Shown: positions 52,200-61,920, counted from the stretch's first letter. The stretch: DNA of 64,000 nt from Nitrospiraceae bacterium (GCA_020632635.1 JACKFE010000001.1:186001-250000); one strand, 5' to 3'. A program made the numbers and translations. The notes: generated from the sequence alone by a model not told the origin.

Positions 52200-53179
52200 G
52201 TGTCAGGGCCGGTCAGCACACGGGCGGCATCTTTGGCGAAATAGGTCAAAATCAGATCGGCTCCGGCCCGTTTAATGGCCAGGAGACTTTCCATCATCAA
52301 CGGGGTTTCCTGCATCCATCCCATCTGAGCCGCCGCTTTGATCATGCTGTATTCGCCGCTGACCTGATAGGCCGCTACCGGAATGGTGACATGTTGCCGG
52401 ACCAACCGAATAATATCCAAGTACAACATGGCAGGTTTCACCATCACCATATCGGCTCCTTCTTGAATATCCAGTTCAACTTCCCGCAAAGCTTCCCTCG
52501 CATTGCCCGCATCCATCTGATAGGACCGTCGATCACCGAACGATGGACTGGAAAATGCCGCATCGCGAAATGGCGCATACAGAGATGACGCATATTTGGC
52601 CGAGTAGGCCAAAATAGGCATTTCCGTATATCCACTCGCATCCAAAGCCTGACGAATGGCGCCAACCCGCCCATCCATCATATCGGATGGCGCCACCATA
52701 TCCACCCCGGCCTCGGCGTGGCTCAGCGCCATCGCTTGCAAGCATTCCAACGTTTCATCATTGATAATCCGGCCATCGCGTACAATTCCACAATGCCCAT
52801 GTGACGTATATTCATCAATACAGACATCGGTCAAAACCATTAGATCCGGCAGCTGGGATTTAAGCGCGCGGACAGCCTGTTGCACCACTCCATTGGCCTC
52901 ACATGCCGACGTCCCACGCTCATCTTTGTATTCTGGAATGCCAAAGAGAATGACGGCCGGAATACCCAGCTCCCACGCCTCATGAGCTTCCTGAACTACC
53001 CGATCCACCGACCACCGAAATTGTCCTGGCATGGAGGCAATGGGCTCCTGCTTGTTTTGCCCATAGGTCACAAATAACGGATAAATAAAGTCGGCTGGTG
53101 CCAACGCGGTCTCACGCACCATCCGCCTAAGCGAGGCATGTTGCCGCAATCGGCGTAACCGATGAATCGGAAATCCCAT
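52196..53179 (-). CDS. hemB: Delta-aminolevulinic acid dehydratase (porphobilinogen synthase)
   Basis: Second common step of heme synthesis. The ATG at 53179 is preceded by AAAGGAGAAAA, so it is preferred over a start 10 codons upstream; this gives 327 residues. Schiff-base lysines occur in A-Y-S-A-K-Y-A and V-M-V-K-P-A. The metal loop reads V-C-I-D-E-Y-T-S-H-G-H-C: the first and third zinc cysteines are present, but the second is Asp. It is separated from the rest of the heme genes by a small CBS-domain gene and is followed by ribF. Confidence 0.95.
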   Translation of the reverse strand: MGFPIHRLRRLRQHASLRRMVRETALAPADFIYPLFVTYGQNKQEPIASMPGQFRWSVDRVVQEAHEAWELGIPAVILFGIPEYKDERGTSACEANGVVQQAVRALKSQLPDLMVLTDVCIDEYTSHGHCGIVRDGRIINDETLECLQAMALSHAEAGVDMVAPSDMMDGRVGAIRQALDASGYTEMPILAYSAKYASSLYAPFRDAAFSSPSFGDRRSYQMDAGNAREALREVELDIQEGADMVMVKPAMLYLDIIRLVRQHVTIPVAAYQVSGEYSMIKAAAQMGWMQETPLMMESLLAIKRAGADLILTYFAKDAARVLTGPDT

Positions 53180-53259
53180 TTTTCTCCTTTGCCTAACTCT
53201 CGCTCCCACAGAAGTGAGGAGCGCCTAATACACTCACCCCACTCAACAAGGCCCCGCTC

Positions 53260-53652
53260 TTATTTTCTGGGGAGATTGGTCAAAAAGACGACTAAATCCC
53301 GCACAGAAATCATTCCAGCCAATACCCCATCTTTGGTAATACCCAAATGGCGTACGTGATTTTTAGCCATGAGATCGTTCGCATCCAACAAGGTCTTATT
53401 ACCTTCAATCGTCAAAATAGGCGCACTCATAATTTTTTCCACCGTCGTCTGCTCCGGATCGGCGCCCGCCGCCACAATTCTTCGCACTAAATCCGTATCC
53501 GTCAGAATCCCGATGATGGCATCAGCGCTCGTGACAAAAACACTGCCGATGCCATTATCCCGCATCATTTGAGCGGCAGCCCGAGCCGAGACATCACGGT
53601 CAACCTTCACAATTTTTTCAACCGGAACCATGAATGATTTCACAGGAACCAT
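53260..53652 (-). CDS. CBS-domain pair protein
   Basis: The 130 residues are two CBS repeats (V-S-A-R-A-A-A-Q-M-M-R-D and T-L-L-D-A-N-D-L-M-A-K-N) with no other domain. Such proteins bind adenosine nucleotides and regulate partners. It lies between hemB and cobA/hemD, so a link to tetrapyrrole control is possible but only from position. Confidence 0.85.
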   Translation of the reverse strand: MVPVKSFMVPVEKIVKVDRDVSARAAAQMMRDNGIGSVFVTSADAIIGILTDTDLVRRIVAAGADPEQTTVEKIMSAPILTIEGNKTLLDANDLMAKNHVRHLGITKDGVLAGMISVRDLVVFLTNLPRK

Positions 53653-53718
53653 GTCTATACTCCTTTACGCTATCGGTTAACAAAAACAGTCAATCAGGAC
53701 ATCCCTCGTATCATCTGA

Positions 53719-55296
53719 TTATGAAACGACCTTAGGGCCAATCGCGTTGTTGAACGATGTACGTTCCGCATGAGCTACAATGGCTTGCACAAGTGCCGGA
53801 ACAGTATTTTCAGATGCCATAACATCAACATTCAACCCTTCCGCCTCCACGGTCTGGGCAGTAATAGGTCCTATACAGGCTACGGTCGTTTGTGTCATGA
53901 ACGAAGCCAATTCCTGCCGATCGGGAAACAGACCGCAAAAATTCTTCACTGTAGATGAGCTTGTAAAGGTCAGATAGTGAATCTCCCCCTTGTGCAACCG
54001 CCGACGGATCATCTCCACATCCATAACCGGAGGTAAGGCTTGATAAACGGTTACAACATCGACAGAGGCTCCCATTCTGCGTAATTGTTCCGGAAGAATT
54101 TCCCGTGCTATTTTTGCGCGAGGAATAAGGATTCGCTTTCCGAACACTCCCTCCTCGCCCAGCGACGCCAAAATGCCCTCCGCTTGAAATTCCTGCGGTA
54201 CGATATCCGCAGTCAAGCCCCACATCCGGAGTTCCTCGTTGGTTTTGGGTCCGATACAACAAAGCCGGATGCCGCCAAAGATTCGTGCATCCTTGTGACA
54301 TTCATGAAGGCGCGTCATAAAGGCCTGCACGCCATTGACGCTGGTAAAAATCACCCATTGGTAAGTCGAAAGATGTTCGATCGCTTTATCCACAGGATCC
54401 CAACAATCTGGAGGACAAATGTCTAAAGTGGGACATTCAACAGGTTCCGCCCCTAACTCAACCAATAAATTTGACATAGCGGGGGCCTGAGACCGTGGCC
54501 GAGTAACCATGACAGTTTTTCCAAACAAGGGACGTGACTCGCACCAATTGAGTCGATCCCGCAACCGGACCACTTCACCGACCACAATCACGGTTGGAGG
54601 AGTTAGGCCAGCCGCAGTAGCTTTTACAACAATGTCTGCCAGAGTCCCAACCACAGTTCGTTGCCTCGCGTAAGTTCCCCATTGGATCAAGGCCACAGGC
54701 GTCGCGGAAGGCTTACCCTCCCGGATCAACCGCTCTACAATATGGGGCAGGTTTTTAAGCCCCATCAGAAAGACAAGTGTTCCCTCAGCAGAAGCAAAGC
54801 GAGGCCATTCCATCGCACTCACAGGCTTCTCAGGATCTTCATGACCCGTGACAAACGCCACAGTAGAGGCTAATGTCCGATGAGTCACTGGAATCCCGGC
54901 ATACGCTGGGACGGCAACAGCGGAGGTAACCCCCGGCACGACTTCAAAAGAGATTCCTGCCTGCGCGACGCATTCCGCTTCTTCGCCGCCACGCCCAAAG
55001 ACAAACGGATCCCCGCCTTTCAACCGAACCACTGTTTTTCCTTCCCGTGCTTTCGTAATCAACAAGGAATTAATTTGTGATTGATCTTGATAGGTGACTC
55101 TCCCTTTCCGCCCTACATAAATTCGTTCAGCCTTTCGGGGAACATATTTCAAAAGATCCGGATTAGCTAAGTGGTCATACAAAACCACGTCCGCCCGCTC
55201 CAACCATTCTTTTCCACGAAGGGTCAACAGCTTGGCATCCCCAGGACCTGCCCCAACTAACACCACACACCCATGGCTTTGGGATCCGCCCATCAT
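53719..55296 (-). CDS. Fused uroporphyrinogen-III C-methyltransferase / uroporphyrinogen-III synthase
   Basis: Residues about 8-250 are the SAM-dependent methyltransferase (SUMT/CobA): V-G-A-G-P-G-D-A-K-L-L-T-L-R-G, V-R-L-K-G-G-D-P-F-V-F-G-R-G-G-E-E and P-G-V-T-S-A. Residues about 265-510 are HemD: V-T-R-P-R-S-Q-A near the start and F-T-S-S-S-T-V-K-N-F near the end. The fusion makes uroporphyrinogen III and sends part of it to siroheme, heme d1 or cobalamin precursors. It overlaps hemC by 4 bases. Confidence 0.94.
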   Translation of the reverse strand: MMGGSQSHGCVVLVGAGPGDAKLLTLRGKEWLERADVVLYDHLANPDLLKYVPRKAERIYVGRKGRVTYQDQSQINSLLITKAREGKTVVRLKGGDPFVFGRGGEEAECVAQAGISFEVVPGVTSAVAVPAYAGIPVTHRTLASTVAFVTGHEDPEKPVSAMEWPRFASAEGTLVFLMGLKNLPHIVERLIREGKPSATPVALIQWGTYARQRTVVGTLADIVVKATAAGLTPPTVIVVGEVVRLRDRLNWCESRPLFGKTVMVTRPRSQAPAMSNLLVELGAEPVECPTLDICPPDCWDPVDKAIEHLSTYQWVIFTSVNGVQAFMTRLHECHKDARIFGGIRLCCIGPKTNEELRMWGLTADIVPQEFQAEGILASLGEEGVFGKRILIPRAKIAREILPEQLRRMGASVDVVTVYQALPPVMDVEMIRRRLHKGEIHYLTFTSSSTVKNFCGLFPDRQELASFMTQTTVACIGPITAQTVEAEGLNVDVMASENTVPALVQAIVAHAERTSFNNAIGPKVVS

Positions 55297-56228
55297 GCCG
55301 TTCCATAAATTTCCTGGAGAATGGGAGCCGCCCCGTTTTCCAATAATTGCTCCGCTAATTGAATACCGATCGTTGCCGCATCCTTCCCCATCCCGCTTTG
55401 GGATTTCCGCACATACTGTTGTCCATCAAGGCTGGCAACCAACCCTTCTAAGACCACCGTCTCACCATGAATCGTTGCATGTCCGGCAATCGGTACCTGG
55501 CAGCCTCCTTCTAATCTGGCCAAAAAGGCCCGCTCGGCATCAACCGCCACTCGCGTGGGGGGATGCTCAAATTGAGACACCAATTCCCGAACAAAAACAT
55601 CGTCCGTTCTGCCTTCAAGACCCAAAGCTCCCTGTCCAATAGCTGGCAGGCAAATATCGACGGACAAATATTCCGTGACATGATGATCCCACCCCAATCG
55701 CTTCAACCCGGCCCCGGCCAAAAGAATGGCATCGAATTGACCATCTTGAAGCTTTCGAAGGCGAGTATCCAAATTTCCCCGAAGCATTTCAACCTGAAGA
55801 TCCTTCCGGTAATACATCAGCTGCGATTGCCGTCGCAAGCTACTCGTCCCCACCTTTCCTCCCTGGGGTAATTGGTCTAAGGTCACCCCCTTATGACCCA
55901 GAAACGCATCCCGCGCGTCTTCCCGTTCAGGGACGCAAACAATTTGCAGCCCGTCAGGTAATACCGACGGCATATCTTTCATGCTATGGACGGCCAAATC
56001 TATGGATCCATTGAGGAGCGCTTCCTCAATCTCTTTGACAAACAAACCTTTTCCCCCGATTTTGGCTAACGGAACATCCTGAATTTTGTCCCCGCTCGTT
56101 TGAATCCGGGTTAACGACACTTCTAGATCCGGAGCCACTCGCAGAATTTGACTCTTTACCCATTCAGCTTGCCATAACGCTAACTGACTGCCTCTGGTAC
56201 CAATAACCAAGTGTGAGCGTGATGCCAT
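55293..56228 (-). CDS. hemC: Hydroxymethylbilane synthase (porphobilinogen deaminase)
   Basis: Assembles four porphobilinogens on a dipyrromethane cofactor. I-G-T-R-G-S-Q-L-A-L-W-Q is the N-terminal motif, and L-E-G-G-C-Q-V-P-I-A-G has the cofactor Cys. The frame is open 4 codons further to a GTG at 56240; the ATG at 56228 gives a family-like 311 residues. It is followed with a 4-base overlap by the cobA/hemD fusion. Confidence 0.95.
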   Translation of the reverse strand: MASRSHLVIGTRGSQLALWQAEWVKSQILRVAPDLEVSLTRIQTSGDKIQDVPLAKIGGKGLFVKEIEEALLNGSIDLAVHSMKDMPSVLPDGLQIVCVPEREDARDAFLGHKGVTLDQLPQGGKVGTSSLRRQSQLMYYRKDLQVEMLRGNLDTRLRKLQDGQFDAILLAGAGLKRLGWDHHVTEYLSVDICLPAIGQGALGLEGRTDDVFVRELVSQFEHPPTRVAVDAERAFLARLEGGCQVPIAGHATIHGETVVLEGLVASLDGQQYVRKSQSGMGKDAATIGIQLAEQLLENGAAPILQEIYGTA

Positions 56229-56355
56229 AATATGTCCCACGTGAATTTCCTGGCCCTGTCACCCAATCAATCCAAACTCGACAGAGCTTCCGGTAATAAT
56301 TTTGAGGGCCTCACCGGCCCTCATCTAAGACAAATCCAAATCCCCGAAGACCTCC

Positions 56356-57708
56356 TCATGAGGATTCATCCGAGACTTCCTCAACATGAAGCATTTCCGT
56401 CTCATCAGCAGAAGTCTCATGACCAACCATCTGGATATCCTGCTCTTTGAGTTCAAAAAATCTTCTGGCAGCTTCAATAAAGGCAAACCCATTCTGAGAT
56501 TGTGCCTCAGCCTTGAGTGTAACTAACGGGCCATGCAGTAATTTGTTGACAATGGAAGATGCCAACCCTTCGATCGCCATCCGATCTTTTGGCGAAAGAT
56601 CCCCTAGGCGATTAAAGACCTTCTCTAACTCAAGATGCTTGATTTGTTCAGCTTTTTTCCGCAAAGCCACAATAGTCGGCGTCGCCTCTAAACCATGAAC
56701 CCATGAAAGAATACTTGAGACTTCCTGTTGGACATAACGTTCGGCTTTTTCGGCTTCTCGGAGACGTTCTTCCTGATTGTGCCCGACATGCGCTTTCAAA
56801 TCATCGATATCGAATAAAAAGGCATTGTCGACATCCTTGACACCCGGATCGATATTCCTCGGGACCGTAATATCGATTAAAAAGATCGGACGATTCATCC
56901 GCTGGTGGACCGCCGATTCAATATCTTCCTTGGCAATCACATAATGCGGAGCTCCCGTGGCACAGATAATAATATCGGCCTTCGGCAAGATACTCCCCAA
57001 ATGTTCATAGGGCACGGCATGTCCATTGAACCGTTCGGCCAGAGCCAACGCCCGATGATGATTTCTCGTTGTTAACAAGACCTCCTTCACCCCTTGGGTC
57101 ACCAAATGCCTGGCGGCCAGTTTCCCCATTTCGCCCGCGCCAACAAGCAGTACCGTTCGTTGCTTTAAATTAGAAAACACCTTTTTAGCCAACTCTACCG
57201 CGGCATAACTCACCGAGACGGCGTATTCACCGATTCTGGTATTCGTGCGCACACTTTTTCCAACGGAGATCGCCTTTTTCACAAGTTTATTGAGAATCAC
57301 ACCGGATGACCGATGTGTCAGGGCCATCTCATACGCTTCTTTTACCTGCCCTAATATTTGCGGTTCCCCAACAACCATAGAATCCAGACTGGCTGCAACC
57401 CGAAACAAATGTCCAATCGCCTCATCATCACTGTAATGATAGAGATGGGGCAGTAACTCATCTGACGAGAGGGAAAAATGCGTAGATACCAGAAAATCCT
57501 CCAGATTTCGAAATCCTCTCTCCCCTCCTTCCACCACCGCATAGACTTCCACACGGTTACAAGTCCCCAAAAACATCGCCTCTTTTATGCCGGCATAAGC
57601 CATCAAACGGCTTAACGCTTCTCCCATCCGGCTATCTGGAATAGCTAATAATTCCCGAAGCTCAACGGGCGCTGACCGATGGTTTAAGCCTAAGACAATA
57701 ATATTCAT
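56356..57708 (-). CDS. hemA: Glutamyl-tRNA reductase
   Basis: First step of C5-pathway heme synthesis. The ATG at 57708 gives N-I-I-V-L-G-L-N-H-R-S-A-P-V-E-L-R-E, the true family start. The 55-codon extension upstream lies in another frame of ccsA and is rejected. The catalytic Cys is in L-G-T-C-N-R-V-E; V-L-L-V-G-A-G-E-M-G is the NADPH fold. It is 450 residues. It overlaps the ccsA stop by 4 bases. Confidence 0.95.
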   Translation of the reverse strand: MNIIVLGLNHRSAPVELRELLAIPDSRMGEALSRLMAYAGIKEAMFLGTCNRVEVYAVVEGGERGFRNLEDFLVSTHFSLSSDELLPHLYHYSDDEAIGHLFRVAASLDSMVVGEPQILGQVKEAYEMALTHRSSGVILNKLVKKAISVGKSVRTNTRIGEYAVSVSYAAVELAKKVFSNLKQRTVLLVGAGEMGKLAARHLVTQGVKEVLLTTRNHHRALALAERFNGHAVPYEHLGSILPKADIIICATGAPHYVIAKEDIESAVHQRMNRPIFLIDITVPRNIDPGVKDVDNAFLFDIDDLKAHVGHNQEERLREAEKAERYVQQEVSSILSWVHGLEATPTIVALRKKAEQIKHLELEKVFNRLGDLSPKDRMAIEGLASSIVNKLLHGPLVTLKAEAQSQNGFAFIEAARRFFELKEQDIQMVGHETSADETEMLHVEEVSDESS

Positions 57709-58523
57709 AATAGAGAGACAGTCTGATGGCTTTTCAAAAGAATCCCGACAAAGGTCAAAATCACACCGGCAAATCCCACAATGGTGAGATACGCTGCTTT
57801 TTTCGCTCGCCAGCCAACAGTCACTCTCCCCAGGATGACGGCCAAATAAAACACCCACGTGACCATGGCCCATACTTGCTCAGGATTCCAACTCAAATAG
57901 GACCCCTTGGTTAATTGGGCAGAAACGGCACCAGTCAGAATGCCAAGCGTCAGCAGAGGAAAACCCAAGAGAATAGACCGCTGATTGAGCGAATCTAAAA
58001 AATCCAATGGCGGCAGCTTAAAATATAAAACATTAAATTGCTTAGACTTTAACAAGCGCTCCTGTAGCACGTACATCACCCCAGCCACAAACGCCACACC
58101 AAATCCAATTGTTCCTAACATACTTAACGTCACATGAACCCAGACCGTTTGAAATACCGGGGGGAGCGTATTACCGGAGGGGGAAGGAGCCAACGTGGCG
58201 GACACCAAAGACAAGAGGGCTAAAGGCAGAATAAAGGCCCCCAGAACTTGAAGCCCACGTGTTAAGCCCACAATGACCAAAACTAATACCAAGCCCCAGG
58301 CAAAAAAGGACATGGCCTCTTTAAAGGTCATGATCGGAACTTGACCGGTCGTCATCATGGTTCCCAGAAGATTGGCCGAATGACAAAGAAATCCCACACA
58401 GGTTATCCCGAATGATAACTTGGCGATAACCTCAGACCGATGAACGAGATAGGTCAGGGCCAAAATAGTGCCCCCTAAATACAATCCCATCGTTAAATAG
58501 ATCAAAATTTCAAACATCCCCAC
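57705..58523 (-). CDS. Cytochrome c assembly protein (CcsA/ResC/HemX-like)
   Basis: Integral membrane protein of 272 residues with about eight helices. The family's tryptophan-rich heme-handling segment appears as Y-L-S-W-N-P-E-Q-V-W-A-M-V-T-W near residue 225, and His ligands occur in W-V-H-V-T-L-S near residue 130. It handles heme for cytochrome c maturation or stabilises HemA (as HemX does). Coupling with hemA supports a heme role. Confidence 0.82.
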   Translation of the reverse strand: MGMFEILIYLTMGLYLGGTILALTYLVHRSEVIAKLSFGITCVGFLCHSANLLGTMMTTGQVPIMTFKEAMSFFAWGLVLVLVIVGLTRGLQVLGAFILPLALLSLVSATLAPSPSGNTLPPVFQTVWVHVTLSMLGTIGFGVAFVAGVMYVLQERLLKSKQFNVLYFKLPPLDFLDSLNQRSILLGFPLLTLGILTGAVSAQLTKGSYLSWNPEQVWAMVTWVFYLAVILGRVTVGWRAKKAAYLTIVGFAGVILTFVGILLKSHQTVSLL

Positions 58524-58650
58524 CCGCTTCCGAAGATTCTATTGACACTGCCCCATTTTCGAGTATAGAGCTGCAAAGGCATAAGGTCAAGAAAATCAAT
58601 GACTTATCACATTATCTCCCAAAATCATTGAGACTAGAAAGGACAAACGT

Positions 58651-59445
58651 TCAGGCAATCCCAGCGGTGGTTCCACCACACACGTTGATCGCCTGTCCGG
58701 TAATCGCACTCGCTCCCGTGGTGCAGAGAAAGACAGCCAGGTGGGCAATCTCATCTGCTTCTGCCATTCGCTTTATCGGAATAGATTGAACCGCTTGTTC
58801 ACGAAACGCTTCTGGGGTAAGCCCTGCGGCACGGGCAGTCTCTGTAATTCCCTGGCGAGCCATGGCCGTATCCACCCACGTGGGACAAATGGCATTGACC
58901 GTCACCCCTTGATCGGCCACTTCAAGGGCTAACGATTTTGTAAATCCTATGAGGCCATGCTTGGCGCTACAATAGGCCACATACCCTCCCACTCCAAACT
59001 GCCCGAGAACTGATGACATATTGATAATACGTCCAAATCGCTGCTTGATCATATAAGGAATCGCTATTTTCGAACACAAATACGTCCCGGTTAAATTTAC
59101 TTCAAGGATTTGCTTCCATTTGGCATCATCCGAGTCCGTAATAGGCGTTCGTCCTGACATTCCGGCATTATTCACTAAAATATCAAGACGCCCGAAAGAC
59201 GCGATAACCTGCTGAACCATTTCCTCCACTTCAACCCTGTCCGTCACATCACACCGAATGGCTGACACCCGACCTCCTTGAGCGACGAGCTCCTTGGCTG
59301 TCGCTTCAAGAACATGCCGACGCCGTCCGCAGATAATCACTTGTTTTTTTTGATTCACAAAAGCGGATGCTACAGCGCGACCGATTCCCTCCCCCCCGCC
59401 GGTAACCACTGCAACTTGACATTCTGACTTTAAAATATCCGTCAT
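58651..59445 (-). CDS. Short-chain dehydrogenase/reductase
   Basis: Classical SDR of 264 residues: the NAD(P) motif V-T-G-G-G-E-G-I-G, N-N-A-G-M-S-G, the catalytic Ser in M-S-S-V-L-G and Y-C-S-A-K. It resembles 3-hydroxybutyrate dehydrogenases and FabG-like 3-oxoacyl reductases; the substrate cannot be assigned. It is 128 bases upstream of ccsA on the same strand but probably separate from the heme genes. Confidence 0.88.
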   Translation of the reverse strand: MTDILKSECQVAVVTGGGEGIGRAVASAFVNQKKQVIICGRRRHVLEATAKELVAQGGRVSAIRCDVTDRVEVEEMVQQVIASFGRLDILVNNAGMSGRTPITDSDDAKWKQILEVNLTGTYLCSKIAIPYMIKQRFGRIINMSSVLGQFGVGGYVAYCSAKHGLIGFTKSLALEVADQGVTVNAICPTWVDTAMARQGITETARAAGLTPEAFREQAVQSIPIKRMAEADEIAHLAVFLCTTGASAITGQAINVCGGTTAGIA

Positions 59446-59616
59446 AAAAATTTCCTACTTGCTAAAATGACCGACGTCTGTCTAAAAGAAAAGCCGGGTT
59501 CCACCCTATTGAAAAAGACTGGCCCATCATGTATTTCAATTCTAGACAATCCCTTTCACACTCAGTACCATCCCGACACCTGACTTCTATCTCAGAAAAT
59601 AGTAGAGAATGCCCAT

Positions 59617-60330
59617 ATGACCGGAACATTGTTTGTCGTCAGTACACCCATCGGAAATTTAGAAGACATCACATTTCGAGCCATTCGTATTCTAAAGGAA
59701 TCTTCGATCATTGCGGCGGAAGACACTCGCCACACCCAAAAACTTTGCAATTACTATCAAATTGGAACCCCCCTGACCAGCTATCATGACTTTAATAAAG
59801 AGGAGAAAACCCCACTTCTCCTCCACCGCCTGAAAGAAGGGCTTTCCGTGTCACTCGTCTGTGATGCCGGTACCCCCTTGATCTCTGACCCAGGATACTA
59901 CTTAGTGCACCGAGCAACTCATGAAAAAATTCCTGTGGTCCCTATTCCTGGCCCCTCTTCCATCCTAGCGGCCCTCTGTGCGTCCGGGCTCCCAACAGAT
60001 CAGTTTAGATTTGAGGGATTTATTCCCAAAAAACCCGGGGCAAGAGAAAAACTTTTCCAAGAATTAAAGGATCAGCCTGGAACATTCATTTTTTTTGACA
60101 CACAACATCGAATACTAAAATCTTTATCCCATTTGCTCGCCGCTATCGGAAATCGCCAAATTGTCGTGGCGAGAGAACTTACGAAAATCAATGAGGAATT
60201 TCTTCGTGGCACTATCGAAGAAGTTTCCGAACACCTGACTCAAAAACCTATCAAAGGAGAGCTCACCCTTCTTGTTCACGGGTTGTCAGCAAAAAAACGG
60301 AAACGAGAGTACGACCAATCAATGCCTTAA
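59617..60330 (+). CDS. rsmI: 16S rRNA (cytidine1402-2'-O)-methyltransferase
   Basis: SAM-dependent tetrapyrrole-methylase-fold protein of 237 residues. It starts G-T-L-F-V-V-S-T-P-I-G-N-L-E-D-I-T and has A-A-E-D-T-R-H-T near residue 38 and D-A-G-T-P-L-I-S-D-P-G, the family signatures. It lies alone on the plus strand between divergent and convergent neighbours. Confidence 0.93.
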   Translation: MTGTLFVVSTPIGNLEDITFRAIRILKESSIIAAEDTRHTQKLCNYYQIGTPLTSYHDFNKEEKTPLLLHRLKEGLSVSLVCDAGTPLISDPGYYLVHRATHEKIPVVPIPGPSSILAALCASGLPTDQFRFEGFIPKKPGAREKLFQELKDQPGTFIFFDTQHRILKSLSHLLAAIGNRQIVVARELTKINEEFLRGTIEEVSEHLTQKPIKGELTLLVHGLSAKKRKREYDQSMP

Positions 60331-60333
60331 AAA

Positions 60334-60558
60334 TCAGCTATCTTCCTTTTGAATGACAATTCGATAGTACCCTTCCAGTAAATCTTGACTTTGAATATGA
60401 TGTCCCTCGTTTTGAATACTTTTCGGAACATTCTTAATTGGATCCCCTTCATCTAATAACACACTTAATAATGCCCCGGGGTTCATAGTATCCAGCTTCA
60501 GTTTCGTTTTCACAAAATTATAGGGACAAATCACCCCTCGCAAATCAAGCTCTTCCAT
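60334..60558 (-). CDS. TusA/SirA-family sulfur-carrier-like protein
   Basis: From the ATG at 60558 the protein is 74 residues, the standard TusA size; the frame extends 22 codons upstream without family similarity. L-D-L-R-G-V-I-C-P-Y-N holds the active Cys11. The family motif is usually C-P-x-P; here the last residue is Asn, a variant of uncertain meaning. It is convergent with rsmI. Confidence 0.85.
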   Translation of the reverse strand: MEELDLRGVICPYNFVKTKLKLDTMNPGALLSVLLDEGDPIKNVPKSIQNEGHHIQSQDLLEGYYRIVIQKEDS

Positions 60559-60643
60559 GATGGAACGTCCTTTTTCTTGGAACCGATTCATTCCGTTCAA
60601 CAAGTAAAGGTTGACAGGAACCAATGATAAAGTTGTCTATAAT

Positions 60644-60679
60644 AAAAAAGCGTGTCGGCTTTCACCGACACGCTTTTTT
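60644..60679 (-). terminator. Bidirectional-looking terminator hairpin
   Basis: A perfect 15-bp stem (AAAAAAGCGTGTCGG with its complement) and 6-base loop carry T runs on both strands. On the minus strand it lies 33 bases past the end of the exported-protein gene and upstream of the TusA-like gene. Confidence 0.9.
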
Positions 60680-60712
60680 CAAACCGAGAACGACTAATCT
60701 AAGCAATAAAGA

Positions 60713-61468
60713 TTATTGCACAGTTCCCTTGTTGAAATTCTTTCGATCATCGCCGTAATCGGTGGCAATGGTTTTGTCAGTACGGGCATTGACCGTATCT
60801 GGTTGCGGCGCACATTGCCAGCAAGGAGCGGCACCGGTCACAATACCAATTTCACTGGTAATGCCGGAGTTCACTTCCCCAGGCTGAACAGATCCAGCCG
60901 GAACACCGGTATAGCCAGCCAATGTCGTTGATAAGCCCCTGGAGTCTTTAGGATTTGGACGTTGCCCCAACCCACCACCAAAGTTTGGATTATTGGCACC
61001 ACCAAGAAGCTGAGTTCCACCCAACACATAAACATCTCGAACAATTTTTTTGCCGGTTCCAAACTGATGATTCGCATTGGTTTCATTGACAGCTGAGACT
61101 GCAACATAATCACCCTTGTTAAGGGCTTTCAAATTCTGCATGTTGGTTTGCCCATCAAACCAAAGTTCTTTCATGTTAAGGGAACCTCGCAGGGATTGCC
61201 GTTCGTCCCCTGAGCTACCACCCATGTCCAGATACAATTTCCCAGATGCATAATCGATCGCAACCACCTCGCCCTGAATACTTTCTGGGGCAGAAAGGTA
61301 CCGCAACATGTCATCTTCGTCCATCACCCTGGCTCTGGTTCCAGAACCTTGAGATTCTCCGACACCTGTCCCGAACCCTGAACTAGCAGGGATACGCTCT
61401 TGCGCAACTGCCACGCTGACCGAGCTCGCAAGAATAATTGCTGCTCCGAAATACCCTACCTTCCGCAT
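60713..61468 (-). CDS. Exported protein of unknown function
   Basis: The 251 residues start with a clear signal peptide, M-R-K-V-G-Y-F-G-A-A-I-I-L, ending A-V-A-Q near residue 23. The mature part is polar and Gly/Asn-rich. It contains an OB-like strand region (I-Q-G-E-V-V-A-I-D-Y near residue 65) and a C-W-Q-C pair near residue 217. No family is recognised. The strong terminator and a stand-alone position suggest a well-expressed single gene. Confidence 0.7.
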   Translation of the reverse strand: MRKVGYFGAAIILASSVSVAVAQERIPASSGFGTGVGESQGSGTRARVMDEDDMLRYLSAPESIQGEVVAIDYASGKLYLDMGGSSGDERQSLRGSLNMKELWFDGQTNMQNLKALNKGDYVAVSAVNETNANHQFGTGKKIVRDVYVLGGTQLLGGANNPNFGGGLGQRPNPKDSRGLSTTLAGYTGVPAGSVQPGEVNSGITSEIGIVTGAAPCWQCAPQPDTVNARTDKTIATDYGDDRKNFNKGTVQ

Positions 61469-61702
61469 GTGGCTCCTCCTTGGAAGTGTGAGTGAATAAT
61501 CAAAAAAACGAACAAATTAAAGTTTCTTTTTTAATCTTATTAACGGGGTGCACACTATAGTCAAGGTGAACCCAGCTGTCAAGTGAAAACTGACTATTCT
61601 CGACTCCATTTTCGTTATTCGAGTGGATCTGGGAAATTCACCACAAAAACATCAGAACAGTCTAAGGAGTACTGCAAGATCATATGCAATTCATCATCAC
61701 TC

Positions 61703-61789
61703 TGGTGCCCGGAGGGAGGGTCGAACTCCCACTCTCGTAAGAGAACCGGATTTTGAGTCCGGCGCGTCTGCCAGTTCCGCCATCCGGGC
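61703..61789 (-). tRNA. tRNA-Leu (anticodon CAA)
   Basis: On the minus strand the acceptor GCCCGGA pairs with TCCGGGC, followed by A and an encoded CCA. The D arm contains TGGCAGACGC, and the anticodon arm CCGGA-CTCAAAA-TCCGG gives CAA. A long variable arm (TTCTCTTACGAGAG) makes it class II, and GTTCGACCC is the T loop. All arms are intact. Confidence 0.97.
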
Positions 61790-61920
61790 GTTAGGCACCG
61801 TGAAACGGATATCTACCACGAAGCACAGGCAAGGTCAAACAACAGGGAGACAAGAATAGCACGGATTGGGGTTAAGGCCCACTTGAGCAAAAACGCCTTT
61901 TCATATGCTGAATCATTTTC

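Noticed and set aside
57709..57873. 55-codon N-terminal extension of hemA
   Set aside because: It reads through ccsA in another frame; the family start is at 57708 with a 4-base overlap.
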